A DNA stretch of 64,000 bases. Origin: Pelagibacterales bacterium SAG-MED47 (lineage in GTDB: Bacteria; Pseudomonadota; Alphaproteobacteria; Pelagibacterales; Pelagibacteraceae). The translations under genes were made by a program, and so were the position numbers. Positions 55,064 to 63,335 of the stretch are shown here, in pieces. The DNA is taken from the NCBI GenBank assembly GCA_014653355.1, contig JACWEO010000005.1, positions 1 to 64,000 on the forward strand. The letters run 5' to 3'. The stretch's first letter is position 1; every line of letters begins with the position of its first letter. Below the pieces are notes generated by a model, which searched no databases, was not told where the DNA came from, and was given only the letters and a program-made list of their open reading frames with translations.

Positions 55064-55452
55064 TGAAAAAAAAATTTTTAATTGTTGTTGCTAATTATTA
55101 TAAAGATATTTCTGATGGTTTATTAAAAAGTGCAAAAAAAAATCTTCCTTCGAAATCAAAAGTTAAAATAATTAAAGTGCCTGGGGTATTTGAACTACCT
55201 GTAACAATATCAAAAAATATAAATAAATTTGACGCATTTATTGCTTTAGGATGTGTAATTAAAGGACAAACACCACATTTTAACTTTATTTCTAAAGCAT
55301 CAACGGATGCTATAATGCAACTCTCGATTAGTAATAAAAAACCTATAGGAAACGGTATAATAACCTGTCTGAATATGAAACAAGCTAAGTCAAGAAAAAC
55401 CAAAGGTAATGAGGCAGCTAAAGCTGTTTTGTCGGTTTTATCTCAGAAATGA
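55063..55452 (+). CDS. ribH: 6,7-dimethyl-8-ribityllumazine synthase
   Basis: RibH makes the riboflavin precursor lumazine. The 129-residue protein has KVPGVFELPVTISKNI, the substrate and phosphate site FIALGCVIKGQTPHFNFISKAST, and PIGNGIITCLNMKQAKSR. The N-terminal part is shorter than in typical 150-160-residue enzymes, but the active-site blocks are intact. It precedes nusB and overlaps it by 4 bp, a widespread pairing. Other rib genes are not in the window. Confidence 0.95.
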   Translation: MKKKFLIVVANYYKDISDGLLKSAKKNLPSKSKVKIIKVPGVFELPVTISKNINKFDAFIALGCVIKGQTPHFNFISKASTDAIMQLSISNKKPIGNGIITCLNMKQAKSRKTKGNEAAKAVLSVLSQK

Positions 55453-55859
55453 GAAGTTTATTTTCTCCAAAAAATAACCCCAGAGTTATCATTATACAAA
55501 AGTTATATGGTAATTTTTTTAATGAAGATGAGTTTATAGTTTTCCCTAAACATAGATTTAAAAAATTCATAAAAGATGTAGTTTCTGGTACTATTGAAAG
55601 AAATGAAATAATATTAGACGAAATTAATAATAATATTGGAGATAAATTTGATTTTAATAAACTAGATAAAGTTTTTCAAGTTATTTTAAAATCGGCTGCA
55701 TATGAATTATTATATAAACCTAATCTTTCTATTAACATAATTATTAAAGAATATTTAAATGCATCTAATTTTTTTTTAGAGAATTCCCAGACAAAATATT
55801 TAAATGCTTTACTTGATGTTATTGCTAAAAAGATAAGACAAAATAATGCAAGAGTTTGA
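55449..55859 (+). CDS. nusB: Transcription antitermination factor NusB
   Basis: NusB binds the boxA element with S10 and promotes antitermination, chiefly in rRNA operons. The 136-residue all-helical protein shows the family features VIIIQKLYGNFFNEDEF near the start, and ILKSAAYELLYKPNLSINIIIKEYLNASNFFLENSQTKYLNALLD near the end (the LxxSAxxEL and EYxxxA patterns). It follows ribH and overlaps thiL by 14 bp. Confidence 0.9.
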   Translation: MRSLFSPKNNPRVIIIQKLYGNFFNEDEFIVFPKHRFKKFIKDVVSGTIERNEIILDEINNNIGDKFDFNKLDKVFQVILKSAAYELLYKPNLSINIIIKEYLNASNFFLENSQTKYLNALLDVIAKKIRQNNARV

Positions 55860-56805
55860 TCTTATAAAAAAATATTTTTTAAAGTTATCAAAAAATAATA
55901 GAGGTGCACTCAATTTAAATGATGATGTTTTTTTTGATAAATCTAATAAATTAGTAGTTTCTATTGATACTTATGTGGAAGGTGTACATTTTGTAGATTT
56001 CACAAAACCAGATCTGGTTATAAAAAAAATTATAAGATCATCAATTTCAGATTTAATTTGCAAAGGTGTTAAACCAAAATATTATTTTATATCAGGTTCT
56101 GGAAATACGAAATCATTTTCAAAAAAGAATCTAAAGAAAATTTCAAAATCTTTAAAAAAAGAACAGAAAAAGTATAATATTTTTTTGTGTGGTGGTGATA
56201 CTGTAGTATCAAAAAAAACAAGTTTTACTATTGCAAGTTTAGGTTTTTCAGAAAAAATAATCAAAAGAAATAACGCTCGATTAAATGATAATATTTTTGT
56301 AACTGGTAATTTAGGTGATAGTTTTGCTGGTTTAAAAATTTTAAAAAAAAATATATCTGTTAAAAATAATCTAAAACAATACTTTGTAAATAAATATTAT
56401 TCACCCGATCTACATTTAAATTTATCGAGCAAATTATTTACTTTTGCAAATACATCGATTGATATATCTGATGGTTTAATTGCAGATCTAGAAAAACTTA
56501 TTAATAATCAAAAACTTTCATACAAATTATTTTTAGATAAAATTCCTATTTCACAAAATTTAGAAAACTTAATTAAATCAAAAAATTTAGATAAAAAATT
56601 CTTCATTTCAAAAGGTGATGACTTTGAAATCTTATTTACAGCAAAAAATTCTAAATCAAGAATCATTAATAATATTGGCAAATCTCTTGGTCTAAAGATT
56701 TCAAAAATTGGAAAAATTTGTTCCAGTAATCAAAAATCACAAATTATTGATCAAAAAGGTGACGAAATTGCCATTAAAGACAAAGGTTATAGTCACAATT
56801 TTTAA
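55846..56805 (+). CDS. thiL: Thiamine-monophosphate kinase
   Basis: ThiL phosphorylates thiamine monophosphate to the active diphosphate. The 319-residue protein has LNDDVFFDKSN, STDTYVEGVHF-like SIDTYVEGVHFVDF, SSISDLICKGVKPKYYF, FLCGGDTV, FVTGNLGDSFAGLKIL, SIDISDGLIADLEKL and SKGDDFEILFT, covering the ATP- and Mg-binding acidic sites. The start ATG lies in the last codons of nusB. It ends 81 bp before hppA, a gap that contains no clear promoter by eye. Confidence 0.94.
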   Translation: MQEFDLIKKYFLKLSKNNRGALNLNDDVFFDKSNKLVVSIDTYVEGVHFVDFTKPDLVIKKIIRSSISDLICKGVKPKYYFISGSGNTKSFSKKNLKKISKSLKKEQKKYNIFLCGGDTVVSKKTSFTIASLGFSEKIIKRNNARLNDNIFVTGNLGDSFAGLKILKKNISVKNNLKQYFVNKYYSPDLHLNLSSKLFTFANTSIDISDGLIADLEKLINNQKLSYKLFLDKIPISQNLENLIKSKNLDKKFFISKGDDFEILFTAKNSKSRIINNIGKSLGLKISKIGKICSSNQKSQIIDQKGDEIAIKDKGYSHNF

Positions 56806-56886
56806 AAGTTAATTATTGCCTTTTATGTTTTTTTTTGTATTGTCCCTGACTTATATTTAACAACCAATAACTAATTTAAGGTTTAT

Positions 56887-58992
56887 ATGAACTCAACTAT
56901 AGAAACAATTCTTTTATATACAATTGCTGCAGGCTTCTTATCAATTATTTATGGATATTTTACAGGAAAAAATATCTTAAATTCAAGTGCTGGTAATTCA
57001 AAAATGCAAGAAATTGCATCAGCAATTCAGATTGGTGCCAAAGCATATCTAGCTAGACAATATAAAACAATAGCTATTGTTGGTGTTGTGGTTTTGATAA
57101 TAGTTAGTTTTGCTTTTAGCCCTCTAGTTGGTTTGGGTTATTTATTGGGCGCTACTCTATCTGGTATCGCTGGATATGTGGGTATGTTAGTTTCTGTTGA
57201 AGCCAATGTCAGAACTGCTGAAGCATCTAGAAAAGGTTTAGCTAGTGGATTAGCAGTTGCTTTTAAATCTGGTGCTGTAACCGGTATGTTGGTTGCAGGT
57301 TTGGCTTTATTATCAATAGCAGTTTACTATTACCTATTATTAAAATTTAGTATTGATGAAAGAGAAATAGTTAATGCGTTAGTTGCATTAGGTTTTGGAG
57401 CTTCATTAATATCAATTTTTGCAAGATTAGGTGGTGGTATATTCACAAAAGGAGCTGATGTCGGTGCAGATTTAGTTGGAAAAGTTGAGGCTGGAATACC
57501 AGAAGACGATCCAAGAAACCCTGCCGTTATTGCTGACAATGTTGGTGATAATGTTGGAGATTGTGCGGGTATGGCCGCAGATTTGTTTGAGACTTATGCA
57601 GTCACTATTGTAGCTACAATGGTCTTATCTTCTATTTTCTTCCCAGGGGATATGTCAATGATGATTTATCCTCTAACAATAGGTGGAGCTTGTATTCTAA
57701 CTTCTATATTAGGAACTTTTTTTGTAAAACTTGGTAAAAGTAAAAACGTAATGAATGCATTATATAAAGGATTTGTTGTTTCTGCTTTATCTTCTTTAGT
57801 AGTTCTTTATCCAGTAACTGATTATGTATTGGGATTAGATAATGTATATAATCTAAACGAGATATCCTTTACTGGTATGAGTTTGTATTATTGTGGAATT
57901 ATTGGTTTAATTATTACAGGATTATTGATATGGATAACTGAATACTATACTGGTACAAATTATAGACCTGTTAGAAGTGTTGCAAGATCTTCTACTACTG
58001 GCCATGGAACTAATGTAATTCAAGGATTAGCAATTTCACTAGAAGCTACAGCAATCCCTGCTTTAATAATTGTTGGTGGAATTCTTTTAACTAACCATAT
58101 CGCTGGTTTATATGGAATAGCAATTTCTGTAACAACAATGTTAGCATTAGCAGGAATGGTTGTGGCTTTAGACGCTTATGGTCCTGTAACGGATAATGCA
58201 GGAGGAATAGCGGAAATGTCAAAACTACCTAATAATGTTAGAAAAACTACAGATGCATTAGATGCTGTAGGTAATACTACTAAAGCTGTTACCAAAGGTT
58301 ATGCTATTGGTTCTGCTGGATTAGGAGCTTTAGTTCTTTTTGCTGCTTACACAGAAGACATAAAACATTTTTCAAAAGTTGCTGGTTCAAAATTAGAAGG
58401 CATCGTTGTAACTTTTGATCTATCAAATCCATACGTAGTTGTTGGTTTACTAATAGGTGGAATGCTTCCATATTTATTTGGTTCAATGGGAATGCAAGCT
58501 GTTGGAAGAGCAGGTGCAGCTGTTGTTGTCGAAGTTAGAAGACAGTTTAAGAAATTTCCAGGCATTATGAAAAAAAAGCAAAAGCCAGATTATGCTAAAT
58601 TAGTTGATTTATTAACTGTAGCAGCAATAAAAGAAATGATCATCCCATCTTTGTTACCGGTGTTATCACCTATAGTTTTATATTTTGTTATCTTTGTTAT
58701 TGGTGGTCAAGTTGCTGCTTTAGCATCTGTTGGTGCAATGCTTTTAGGTGTAATTATAACAGGTTTATTCGTTGCAGTTTCAATGACTGCAGGCGGTGGA
58801 GCATGGGATAATGCTAAAAAATTTATAGAAGACGGTAATCACGGTGGGAAAGGTTCTGAAGCACACAAGGCTGCTGTAACTGGTGATACCGTAGGAGATC
58901 CTTACAAAGATACAGCTGGGCCAGCTGTTAATCCCATGATTAAGATAACTAATATAGTAGCTTTACTTTTATTATCAGTAATTGCTAGTTAG
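56887..58992 (+). CDS. hppA: Membrane-bound proton-translocating pyrophosphatase, K+-independent type
   Basis: HppA couples pyrophosphate hydrolysis to proton pumping. The 701-residue protein has about 16 membrane helices and the catalytic blocks [57 protein letters not shown] and the C-terminal [14 protein letters not shown] with [20 protein letters not shown]. The potassium determinant reads GNTTKA with Lys466, the signature of the K+-independent class. It converges with bamE, with 5 bp between stops. Confidence 0.97.
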   Translation: MNSTIETILLYTIAAGFLSIIYGYFTGKNILNSSAGNSKMQEIASAIQIGAKAYLARQYKTIAIVGVVVLIIVSFAFSPLVGLGYLLGATLSGIAGYVGMLVSVEANVRTAEASRKGLASGLAVAFKSGAVTGMLVAGLALLSIAVYYYLLLKFSIDEREIVNALVALGFGASLISIFARLGGGIFTKGADVGADLVGKVEAGIPEDDPRNPAVIADNVGDNVGDCAGMAADLFETYAVTIVATMVLSSIFFPGDMSMMIYPLTIGGACILTSILGTFFVKLGKSKNVMNALYKGFVVSALSSLVVLYPVTDYVLGLDNVYNLNEISFTGMSLYYCGIIGLIITGLLIWITEYYTGTNYRPVRSVARSSTTGHGTNVIQGLAISLEATAIPALIIVGGILLTNHIAGLYGIAISVTTMLALAGMVVALDAYGPVTDNAGGIAEMSKLPNNVRKTTDALDAVGNTTKAVTKGYAIGSAGLGALVLFAAYTEDIKHFSKVAGSKLEGIVVTFDLSNPYVVVGLLIGGMLPYLFGSMGMQAVGRAGAAVVVEVRRQFKKFPGIMKKKQKPDYAKLVDLLTVAAIKEMIIPSLLPVLSPIVLYFVIFVIGGQVAALASVGAMLLGVIITGLFVAVSMTAGGGAWDNAKKFIEDGNHGGKGSEAHKAAVTGDTVGDPYKDTAGPAVNPMIKITNIVALLLLSVIAS

Positions 58993-58997
58993 TATTT

Positions 58998-59465
58998 TTA
59001 ATCAACTTTTTTTCTTTTGCCTAGCGGGTCGTTAATTTTTTGTCTCATACTTGATAGGAAGTCGTAAATAAATGTGTCTTTTTTATATTTTTTTTCTGTT
59101 TTGAGTGACGAAAAATCAATTTTGTTTATATCATTTATATCATAAAAAATTTTATCTACTAATAAGCCTCTATTATCTATTTCAACAATTAATACATTAT
59201 TAACAATAATCTTTTCTTTACTGAATTTTATTAACTTTTCATTAGAAATTTCTCTTTCTAAAAAAATCCATATATCATTATCAAATGTACTTTTTGTAGA
59301 AGGCGGACCTAGTATGAGCTGGATGTCATTTTTATTCGTTATATTTATAAATAAATCTTTTTGTTTTTCGCCAAGATTTCTGACACCATGTTTTTTAACA
59401 ACCTTGTTAAATGTACAATTTGTTACTATCAAAGAAAATAGAATTATATATAATATTTTAAACAT
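58998..59465 (-). CDS. bamE: Outer membrane assembly lipoprotein BamE (SmpA/OmlA family)
   Basis: BamE is a small lipoprotein of the BAM complex. The 155-residue protein has a short signal peptide ([17 protein letters not shown]) with the lipidated cysteine at Cys17. The residue before it is Asn, where Gly, Ala or Ser is usual. The body contains NKNDIQLILGPPSTKSTFDNDIWIFLERE, the SmpA/OmlA core (the LGPPS turn and a following aromatic strand). It sits between hppA and the bc1 chaperone gene as in other alphaproteobacteria. Its ATG shares two bases with the ATG of the divergent neighbour. Confidence 0.88.
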   Translation of the reverse strand: MFKILYIILFSLIVTNCTFNKVVKKHGVRNLGEKQKDLFINITNKNDIQLILGPPSTKSTFDNDIWIFLEREISNEKLIKFSKEKIIVNNVLIVEIDNRGLLVDKIFYDINDINKIDFSSLKTEKKYKKDTFIYDFLSSMRQKINDPLGKRKKVD

Positions 59466-59925
59466 GAAAGATAAATATATTAATCTTTATAATAATTTAA
59501 TAAATTACACCAGAAATAAAAATCTGTATTTAGACTTAAATCGTAAAGATAATTTTTCTGATCGTTTAACTCTTTTTTTATTACATTTTGCTTTTTTTTT
59601 AAAAAATTTCAAAAATGATCAAAATAAAGCTATTTTACAAGAAATATACGATTTTAATTTTAGACAAATTGAACTTAGTATTCGTGAAATTGGTTATGGA
59701 GATCAATCGATAAATAAAAAAATGAAAGATTATGTTAATTTATTACATTCAATGATCTCAGAAGTTCATTTTTGGGATAATCTTGAAAAAAAGACTAAGA
59801 TTAAAAAAATTTCAATTTTCTTTCAAGATTTTACAAAAATTGATTATTTAGTTGAATATTTTGAAGATTTTAATCAAAAATTAAGCAAAAAAAAATTTGA
59901 ATTTTTTTTAGAACAGTGTAATTAA
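59464..59925 (+). CDS. Ubiquinol-cytochrome c chaperone (CBP3-like) family protein
   Basis: This 153-residue helical protein resembles the bacterial family related to the mitochondrial cytochrome b assembly factor CBP3. Key parts are [57 protein letters not shown]. The REIGYGDxxxxKKMK stretch is the family's central signature. The frame is open 50 codons further upstream through bamE, but the ATG at 59464 gives the family-like N-terminus and the upstream part is antisense to a real gene. A role in cytochrome bc1 assembly is inferred. The start overlaps that of bamE at a CATG. Confidence 0.82.
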   Translation: MKDKYINLYNNLINYTRNKNLYLDLNRKDNFSDRLTLFLLHFAFFLKNFKNDQNKAILQEIYDFNFRQIELSIREIGYGDQSINKKMKDYVNLLHSMISEVHFWDNLEKKTKIKKISIFFQDFTKIDYLVEYFEDFNQKLSKKKFEFFLEQCN

Positions 59926-59930
59926 GCATA

Positions 59931-60113
59931 ATGGCTGTACCAAAAAGAAAACAAACACCATCTAGAACGGGCATGAGAAGATCTCAAAATATGAAATTCT
60001 CATCTAAAAATATAATTGAGGATAAGAACTCTGGTGAATATAGGTTATCTCACCATCTAGATTTAAAAACTGGCATGTATAAAGGCCGTCAAGTTATAGA
60101 TCCTAAGGAATAA
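59931..60113 (+). CDS. rpmF: 50S ribosomal protein L32, cysteine-free form
   Basis: L32 is a small large-subunit protein. The 60-residue sequence [20 protein letters not shown] is diagnostic. The C-terminal half has no cysteines, so the zinc ribbon seen in some L32 proteins is absent. It precedes plsX by 18 bp, as in many bacteria. The DUF177 (YceD) gene that usually precedes rpmF is absent. Confidence 0.96.
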   Translation: MAVPKRKQTPSRTGMRRSQNMKFSSKNIIEDKNSGEYRLSHHLDLKTGMYKGRQVIDPKE

Positions 60114-60131
60114 ATAAATTAAGATCAAAAA

Positions 60132-61136
60132 ATGTCAGATTTAATCAAGATTGCTGTTGATGCAATGGGTGGTGATGGTTCACCTAAAAAAATAGTTGAT
60201 GGAATTATTCATAATCATAAGTCAAATAAACAAAATTTTTATAAGATTTTTGGTGATGAAAACGAAATAAATAAATTTATTGACAAAAAAATTAATAAAA
60301 ATTTTTATAAAATTATTAATACAAAAAATACTGTAAAAAGTACGGATAGTCCTCTGGAAGCTGCAAAAAGAGGTAAAGATACTAGTATGTGGTTAGCTAT
60401 AGAAAGTGTTAAGAAAAAAGAAAGTGATATTGTTATATCGGCAGGAAATACAGGGGCATTATTAGTAATTGCAAAATTAAATCTTAAAATGATCGAAAAT
60501 ATAGATAAACCAGCTTTATCTGCATTATGGCCTAATAAAAGTGGGATGAGTGTAGTTTTAGATCTTGGTGCAAATATAGAATGTAGTTCAAAAAATTTAG
60601 TTGATTTTTCTATTATGGGAGCCTCTCTTTATAAGTCACTATATCCACTTAAAAGTCCTAATGTTGCATTATTAAATATTGGTTCTGAAGAACTCAAGGG
60701 AAATGAAATTATTAAAGAAACTTTTCAAATTTTAAACACCAAAAAAACACATGACTTTAATTTTTCTGGATATATAGAAGGAAATCAACTTATGAATGGT
60801 GATGTAAATGTTATAGTCTCAGATGGATTTACTGGTAATGTTGCCTTAAAAACAGCAGAAGGTACCGCAAACTTTATTATAAGTGAATTAAAAAAAGCTC
60901 TGTCTGGTAATTTGTTAGGAAAAATTTCATCCTTATTAAACATTTTTAATCTAAGAAAATTTAAGAAGCGACTAGATCCTAGATTATATAATGGGGCAAT
61001 ATTCATTGGTCTAGATACTCCTGTTGTAAAAAGCCATGGAGGAACTGATTTTATTGGATTCTCAAGTTCACTAGATGTCTGTAATAGAATTGTTAAAGGG
61101 AATTTGATAAATAAGATTAAAGATAATTTAAAATGA
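60132..61136 (+). CDS. plsX: Phosphate acyltransferase PlsX
   Basis: PlsX makes acyl-phosphate from acyl-ACP for phospholipid synthesis. The 334-residue protein begins IKIAVDAMGGDGSPKKIVDG, and includes STDSPLEAAKRGKDTSMWLAIESV, SAGNTGALLVIAKL, LDLGANIECSSKNLVDFSIMG, LLNIGSEELKGNEIIKET, VSDGFTGNVALKTAEG and HGGTDFIGFSS. The stop overlaps the following IHF/HU gene by 4 bp. The fabH gene normally found right after plsX is missing. Confidence 0.97.
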   Translation: MSDLIKIAVDAMGGDGSPKKIVDGIIHNHKSNKQNFYKIFGDENEINKFIDKKINKNFYKIINTKNTVKSTDSPLEAAKRGKDTSMWLAIESVKKKESDIVISAGNTGALLVIAKLNLKMIENIDKPALSALWPNKSGMSVVLDLGANIECSSKNLVDFSIMGASLYKSLYPLKSPNVALLNIGSEELKGNEIIKETFQILNTKKTHDFNFSGYIEGNQLMNGDVNVIVSDGFTGNVALKTAEGTANFIISELKKALSGNLLGKISSLLNIFNLRKFKKRLDPRLYNGAIFIGLDTPVVKSHGGTDFIGFSSSLDVCNRIVKGNLINKIKDNLK

Positions 61137-61432
61137 GACTCAATTTAACTAAAAAAGATTTAGTTAAATCTGTATATATGCAAATTGGTTTTTCAAAACA
61201 GATTTGTGAAAGTCTAATTGATGAATTCTTTTCTTTAATTGTTTCAAATCTTATTAAAGAAAAAAAAGTAAAAATATCTAAATTTGGAACTTTTATAATT
61301 AGAACAAAGAGTTCAAGAATTGGGAGAAATCCCAAAACTAAAGAAAAAAAGATTATTTCTAAAAGAAACGTTGTTTTATTTAAAGCATCAAAAGAATTTA
61401 AAAATTTTGTAAATATTAAAAACAATGAATAA
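61133..61432 (+). CDS. ihfA: HU/IHF family DNA-binding protein, probably IHF alpha
   Basis: This 99-residue nucleoid protein has the HU/IHF fold: N-terminal helices LTKKDLVKSVYMQIGFSKQICESLIDEFFSLI, the strand VKISKFGTFIIRTKSSR, and the DNA-intercalating arm IGRNPKTKEKKIISKRNVVLFKASKEFKNFV (Pro in GRNP). The position between plsX and a merR-type gene is that of ihfA in alphaproteobacteria (plsX-fabH-ihfA-merR), so I favour IHF alpha over HU. It overlaps both neighbours. Confidence 0.88.
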   Translation: MRLNLTKKDLVKSVYMQIGFSKQICESLIDEFFSLIVSNLIKEKKVKISKFGTFIIRTKSSRIGRNPKTKEKKIISKRNVVLFKASKEFKNFVNIKNNE

Positions 61433-61793
61433 AATTGATGATTCTTACAAAACTATTGGACAGGTTGTAAAATTGTTGGGTTTAAGATCAAAAAAAGGTA
61501 ATACATTACCAACTCACACAATAAGATTCTGGGAAAAAAATTTTAAACAAATTAAGCCAAAAATTCTTAATGGAAACAGAAGATATTATGATAATAAAAA
61601 TATTGAATTATTGAGAAAAGTTCATTTTTTATTAAAGGACCAAGGTATGACTATAAATGGGGTAAAAAAGGTTTTAGACCACAACCAAACTTTAAAACTT
61701 GACGAAACATTAAATCATTCTATAAGAGCAAATAGTTTAAAAAAAAAATTAATTAATATTTCTAAAATAATAAAAAGTTTGAAAATTAAATAA
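61425..61793 (+). CDS. MerR-family transcriptional regulator
   Basis: This 122-residue protein has a MerR HTH (YKTIGQVVKLLGLRSKKGNTLPTHTIRFWEKNFKQIKPKILNGNRRYYDNKNIELLRKVHFLLKDQGMTINGVKKVL spans residues 6-83). The HTIRFWEKxF and GNRRYY patterns are those of the alphaproteobacterial MerR that follows ihfA. No metal-binding cysteines are seen. The effector and targets are unknown. It overlaps ihfA by 8 bp and rpmG by 1 bp. Confidence 0.9.
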   Translation: MNKIDDSYKTIGQVVKLLGLRSKKGNTLPTHTIRFWEKNFKQIKPKILNGNRRYYDNKNIELLRKVHFLLKDQGMTINGVKKVLDHNQTLKLDETLNHSIRANSLKKKLINISKIIKSLKIK

Positions 61794-61984
61794 TGGCAAA
61801 AAAAACTCATATTAAAGTAAGATTAGTACCTGAGTCAAAACCTGACAGTCCTTTTTTTTATTATGTTAAAAAACCTGCAGGTGGTGAAAAAGCTAAGATA
61901 AAATTAAAAGTTAAAAAGTATAATCCAGCTACTCGTAAACATGAGGTTTTTATTGAGAAAAAACTTCCACCTCATAGCAAATAA
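61793..61984 (+). CDS. rpmG: 50S ribosomal protein L33, cysteine-free form
   Basis: The 63-residue protein MAKKTHIKVRLVPESKPDSP with FYYVKKP and KLKVKKYNPATRKHEVFIEKK matches L33. No cysteines are present, so no zinc is needed. Its stop abuts the stop of the convergent chorismate mutase gene (61984/61985) with no gap at all. Confidence 0.96.
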   Translation: MAKKTHIKVRLVPESKPDSPFFYYVKKPAGGEKAKIKLKVKKYNPATRKHEVFIEKKLPPHSK

Positions 61985-62275
61985 TTATTTTTTTTTAAAA
62001 TTTCTTTTTTCAAAATCAATATAAGCAAATATCATATTTTTCCATATTCTATTGGTTATTTTAGGATCTATACCATTACTTAAAGATTTATTTTTTATAT
62101 TCCTTAATATCATTTTGATTCTTTTTTTATCAATGATTTGATTTTTTTTTTCTTTTATAGCTAAAACTTTTTTTACAAGATTAGTTCTTTTTTTAATAAT
62201 TCTTATTAAAGAATTATCTAATTTATCTAATTTTAATCTAATTATACTTAATTTTTTTTTATTCAATGGCGACAT
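61985..62275 (-). CDS. Chorismate mutase, AroQ type
   Basis: Chorismate mutase converts chorismate to prephenate, the branch to phenylalanine and tyrosine. The 96-residue all-helical protein begins LSIIRLKLDKLDNSLIRIIKKRTNLVKKVLAIKEKK, matching the AroQ pattern (IDxxLxxLLxxRxxLxxxVxxxK), with NRIWKNMIFAYIDFE at the end. It stands alone on the minus strand, has no fused dehydratase or dehydrogenase, and competes with TrpE for chorismate. The 43 bp to ctaA hold both divergent promoters. Confidence 0.88.
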   Translation of the reverse strand: MSPLNKKKLSIIRLKLDKLDNSLIRIIKKRTNLVKKVLAIKEKKNQIIDKKRIKMILRNIKNKSLSNGIDPKITNRIWKNMIFAYIDFEKRNFKKK

Positions 62276-62318
62276 TTATATATTTGGAATATTAGAAAAA
62301 TATTATATTTATCCGTCT

Positions 62319-63335
62319 ATGTATACAATAAATCCAAAAATTAATAATCAACTATCTTTATGGTTAATTATGATGTTTTGGTTTATTTCCATTATGATTG
62401 TGGTCGGTGGTCTCACAAGATTAACAGACTCAGGATTATCTATTACTAAATGGCAATTATTTTCAGGTTTTTTTCCTCCACTGAATAATGATGATTGGTT
62501 AAGATATTTTAACCTGTATAAAGAAATTCCAGAGTTTAAAATTCAAAATTATAATATGACGATAAATGAATTTAAAATTATTTTTTGGTGGGAATGGGCG
62601 CATAGATTTTTGGGAAGATTAATTGGTATTGCATTCCTAATACCACTTATATATTTTTCATTTAAATTAAGAATAAATCAACTTTTAAATCTTTATTTCA
62701 TTTTTTTTCTTATTTGTTTCCAGGGTTTTATTGGATGGTATATGGTTAAAAGTGGTTTAGTTGAAAGAACAGATGTAAGCCATTTTAGATTATCATCTCA
62801 TTTGCTCATCGCTTTCTTAATCTTATCATTAGTTTTCTGGAACTATTTAAAAACTAGATTAATAAAAAAAACTAATAATAGAATTAACTTTTATTTTCCG
62901 TTTTTTTTTTTAATATTAGTTTTCATTCAAATAGGAGTTGGCGCCTTTGTATCAGGTATGGATGCAGGATTAATTTATAATACTTGGCCATTAATGGGTG
63001 AAACGTATTTCCCAGATGATAATGATCCTATAAATTTATTAAGATTATCAATTTTTAATGACCCATCACTTGTTCAATTTATTCATCGAAACTTAGCTTA
63101 TTTTATTGGAGTGTTTTATTTATTTATATTCTGTTTTGTTTACACAAAAAAATATAATGAACTTTATAAATCAATTAATACCTTGGGTTTTTTTATAATT
63201 TTACAAATTATATTGGGTATTTTTACAGTGTTATATGGTGCTCATATTTATATAGCAGCCTTGCATCAATTAAGTTCTATTTTTTTAGTAAGTTCAAGTA
63301 TTTATTTTTTTTATATAAATTCAAGATTTAACTAA
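62319..63335 (+). CDS. ctaA: Heme A synthase (COX15/CtaA family)
   Basis: CtaA oxidises heme O to heme A for cytochrome c oxidase. The 338-residue protein has about eight membrane helices and the conserved blocks VVGGLTRLTDSGLSITKWQ, FWWEWAHRFLGRLIGI (heme-ligand His), FIGWYMVKSGL, VSHFRLSSHLLIAFLI (His), GAFVSGMDAGLIYNTWPLM, VQFIHRNLAYFIG and IAALHQLSSIFLVSS. The type is the alphaproteobacterial and mitochondrial one (class without disulfide loops). The last 8 bp overlap the convergent metY 3' end. Confidence 0.96.
   Translation: MYTINPKINNQLSLWLIMMFWFISIMIVVGGLTRLTDSGLSITKWQLFSGFFPPLNNDDWLRYFNLYKEIPEFKIQNYNMTINEFKIIFWWEWAHRFLGRLIGIAFLIPLIYFSFKLRINQLLNLYFIFFLICFQGFIGWYMVKSGLVERTDVSHFRLSSHLLIAFLILSLVFWNYLKTRLIKKTNNRINFYFPFFFLILVFIQIGVGAFVSGMDAGLIYNTWPLMGETYFPDDNDPINLLRLSIFNDPSLVQFIHRNLAYFIGVFYLFIFCFVYTKKYNELYKSINTLGFFIILQIILGIFTVLYGAHIYIAALHQLSSIFLVSSSIYFFYINSRFN

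Noticed and set aside
56806-56886. Promoter or riboswitch before hppA
   Set aside because: Scattered TTG and TATATT hexamers occur but none at proper spacing, and no folded GC-rich element is visible.
58304-58565. Two overlapping minus-strand open frames inside hppA
   Set aside because: They are shadows of a highly conserved gene, without ribosome sites or recognisable domains.
59314-59463. 50-codon N-terminal extension of the bc1 chaperone gene
   Set aside because: The extension is antisense to bamE, whose signal peptide and core are convincing, and homologues begin near the ATG at 59464.
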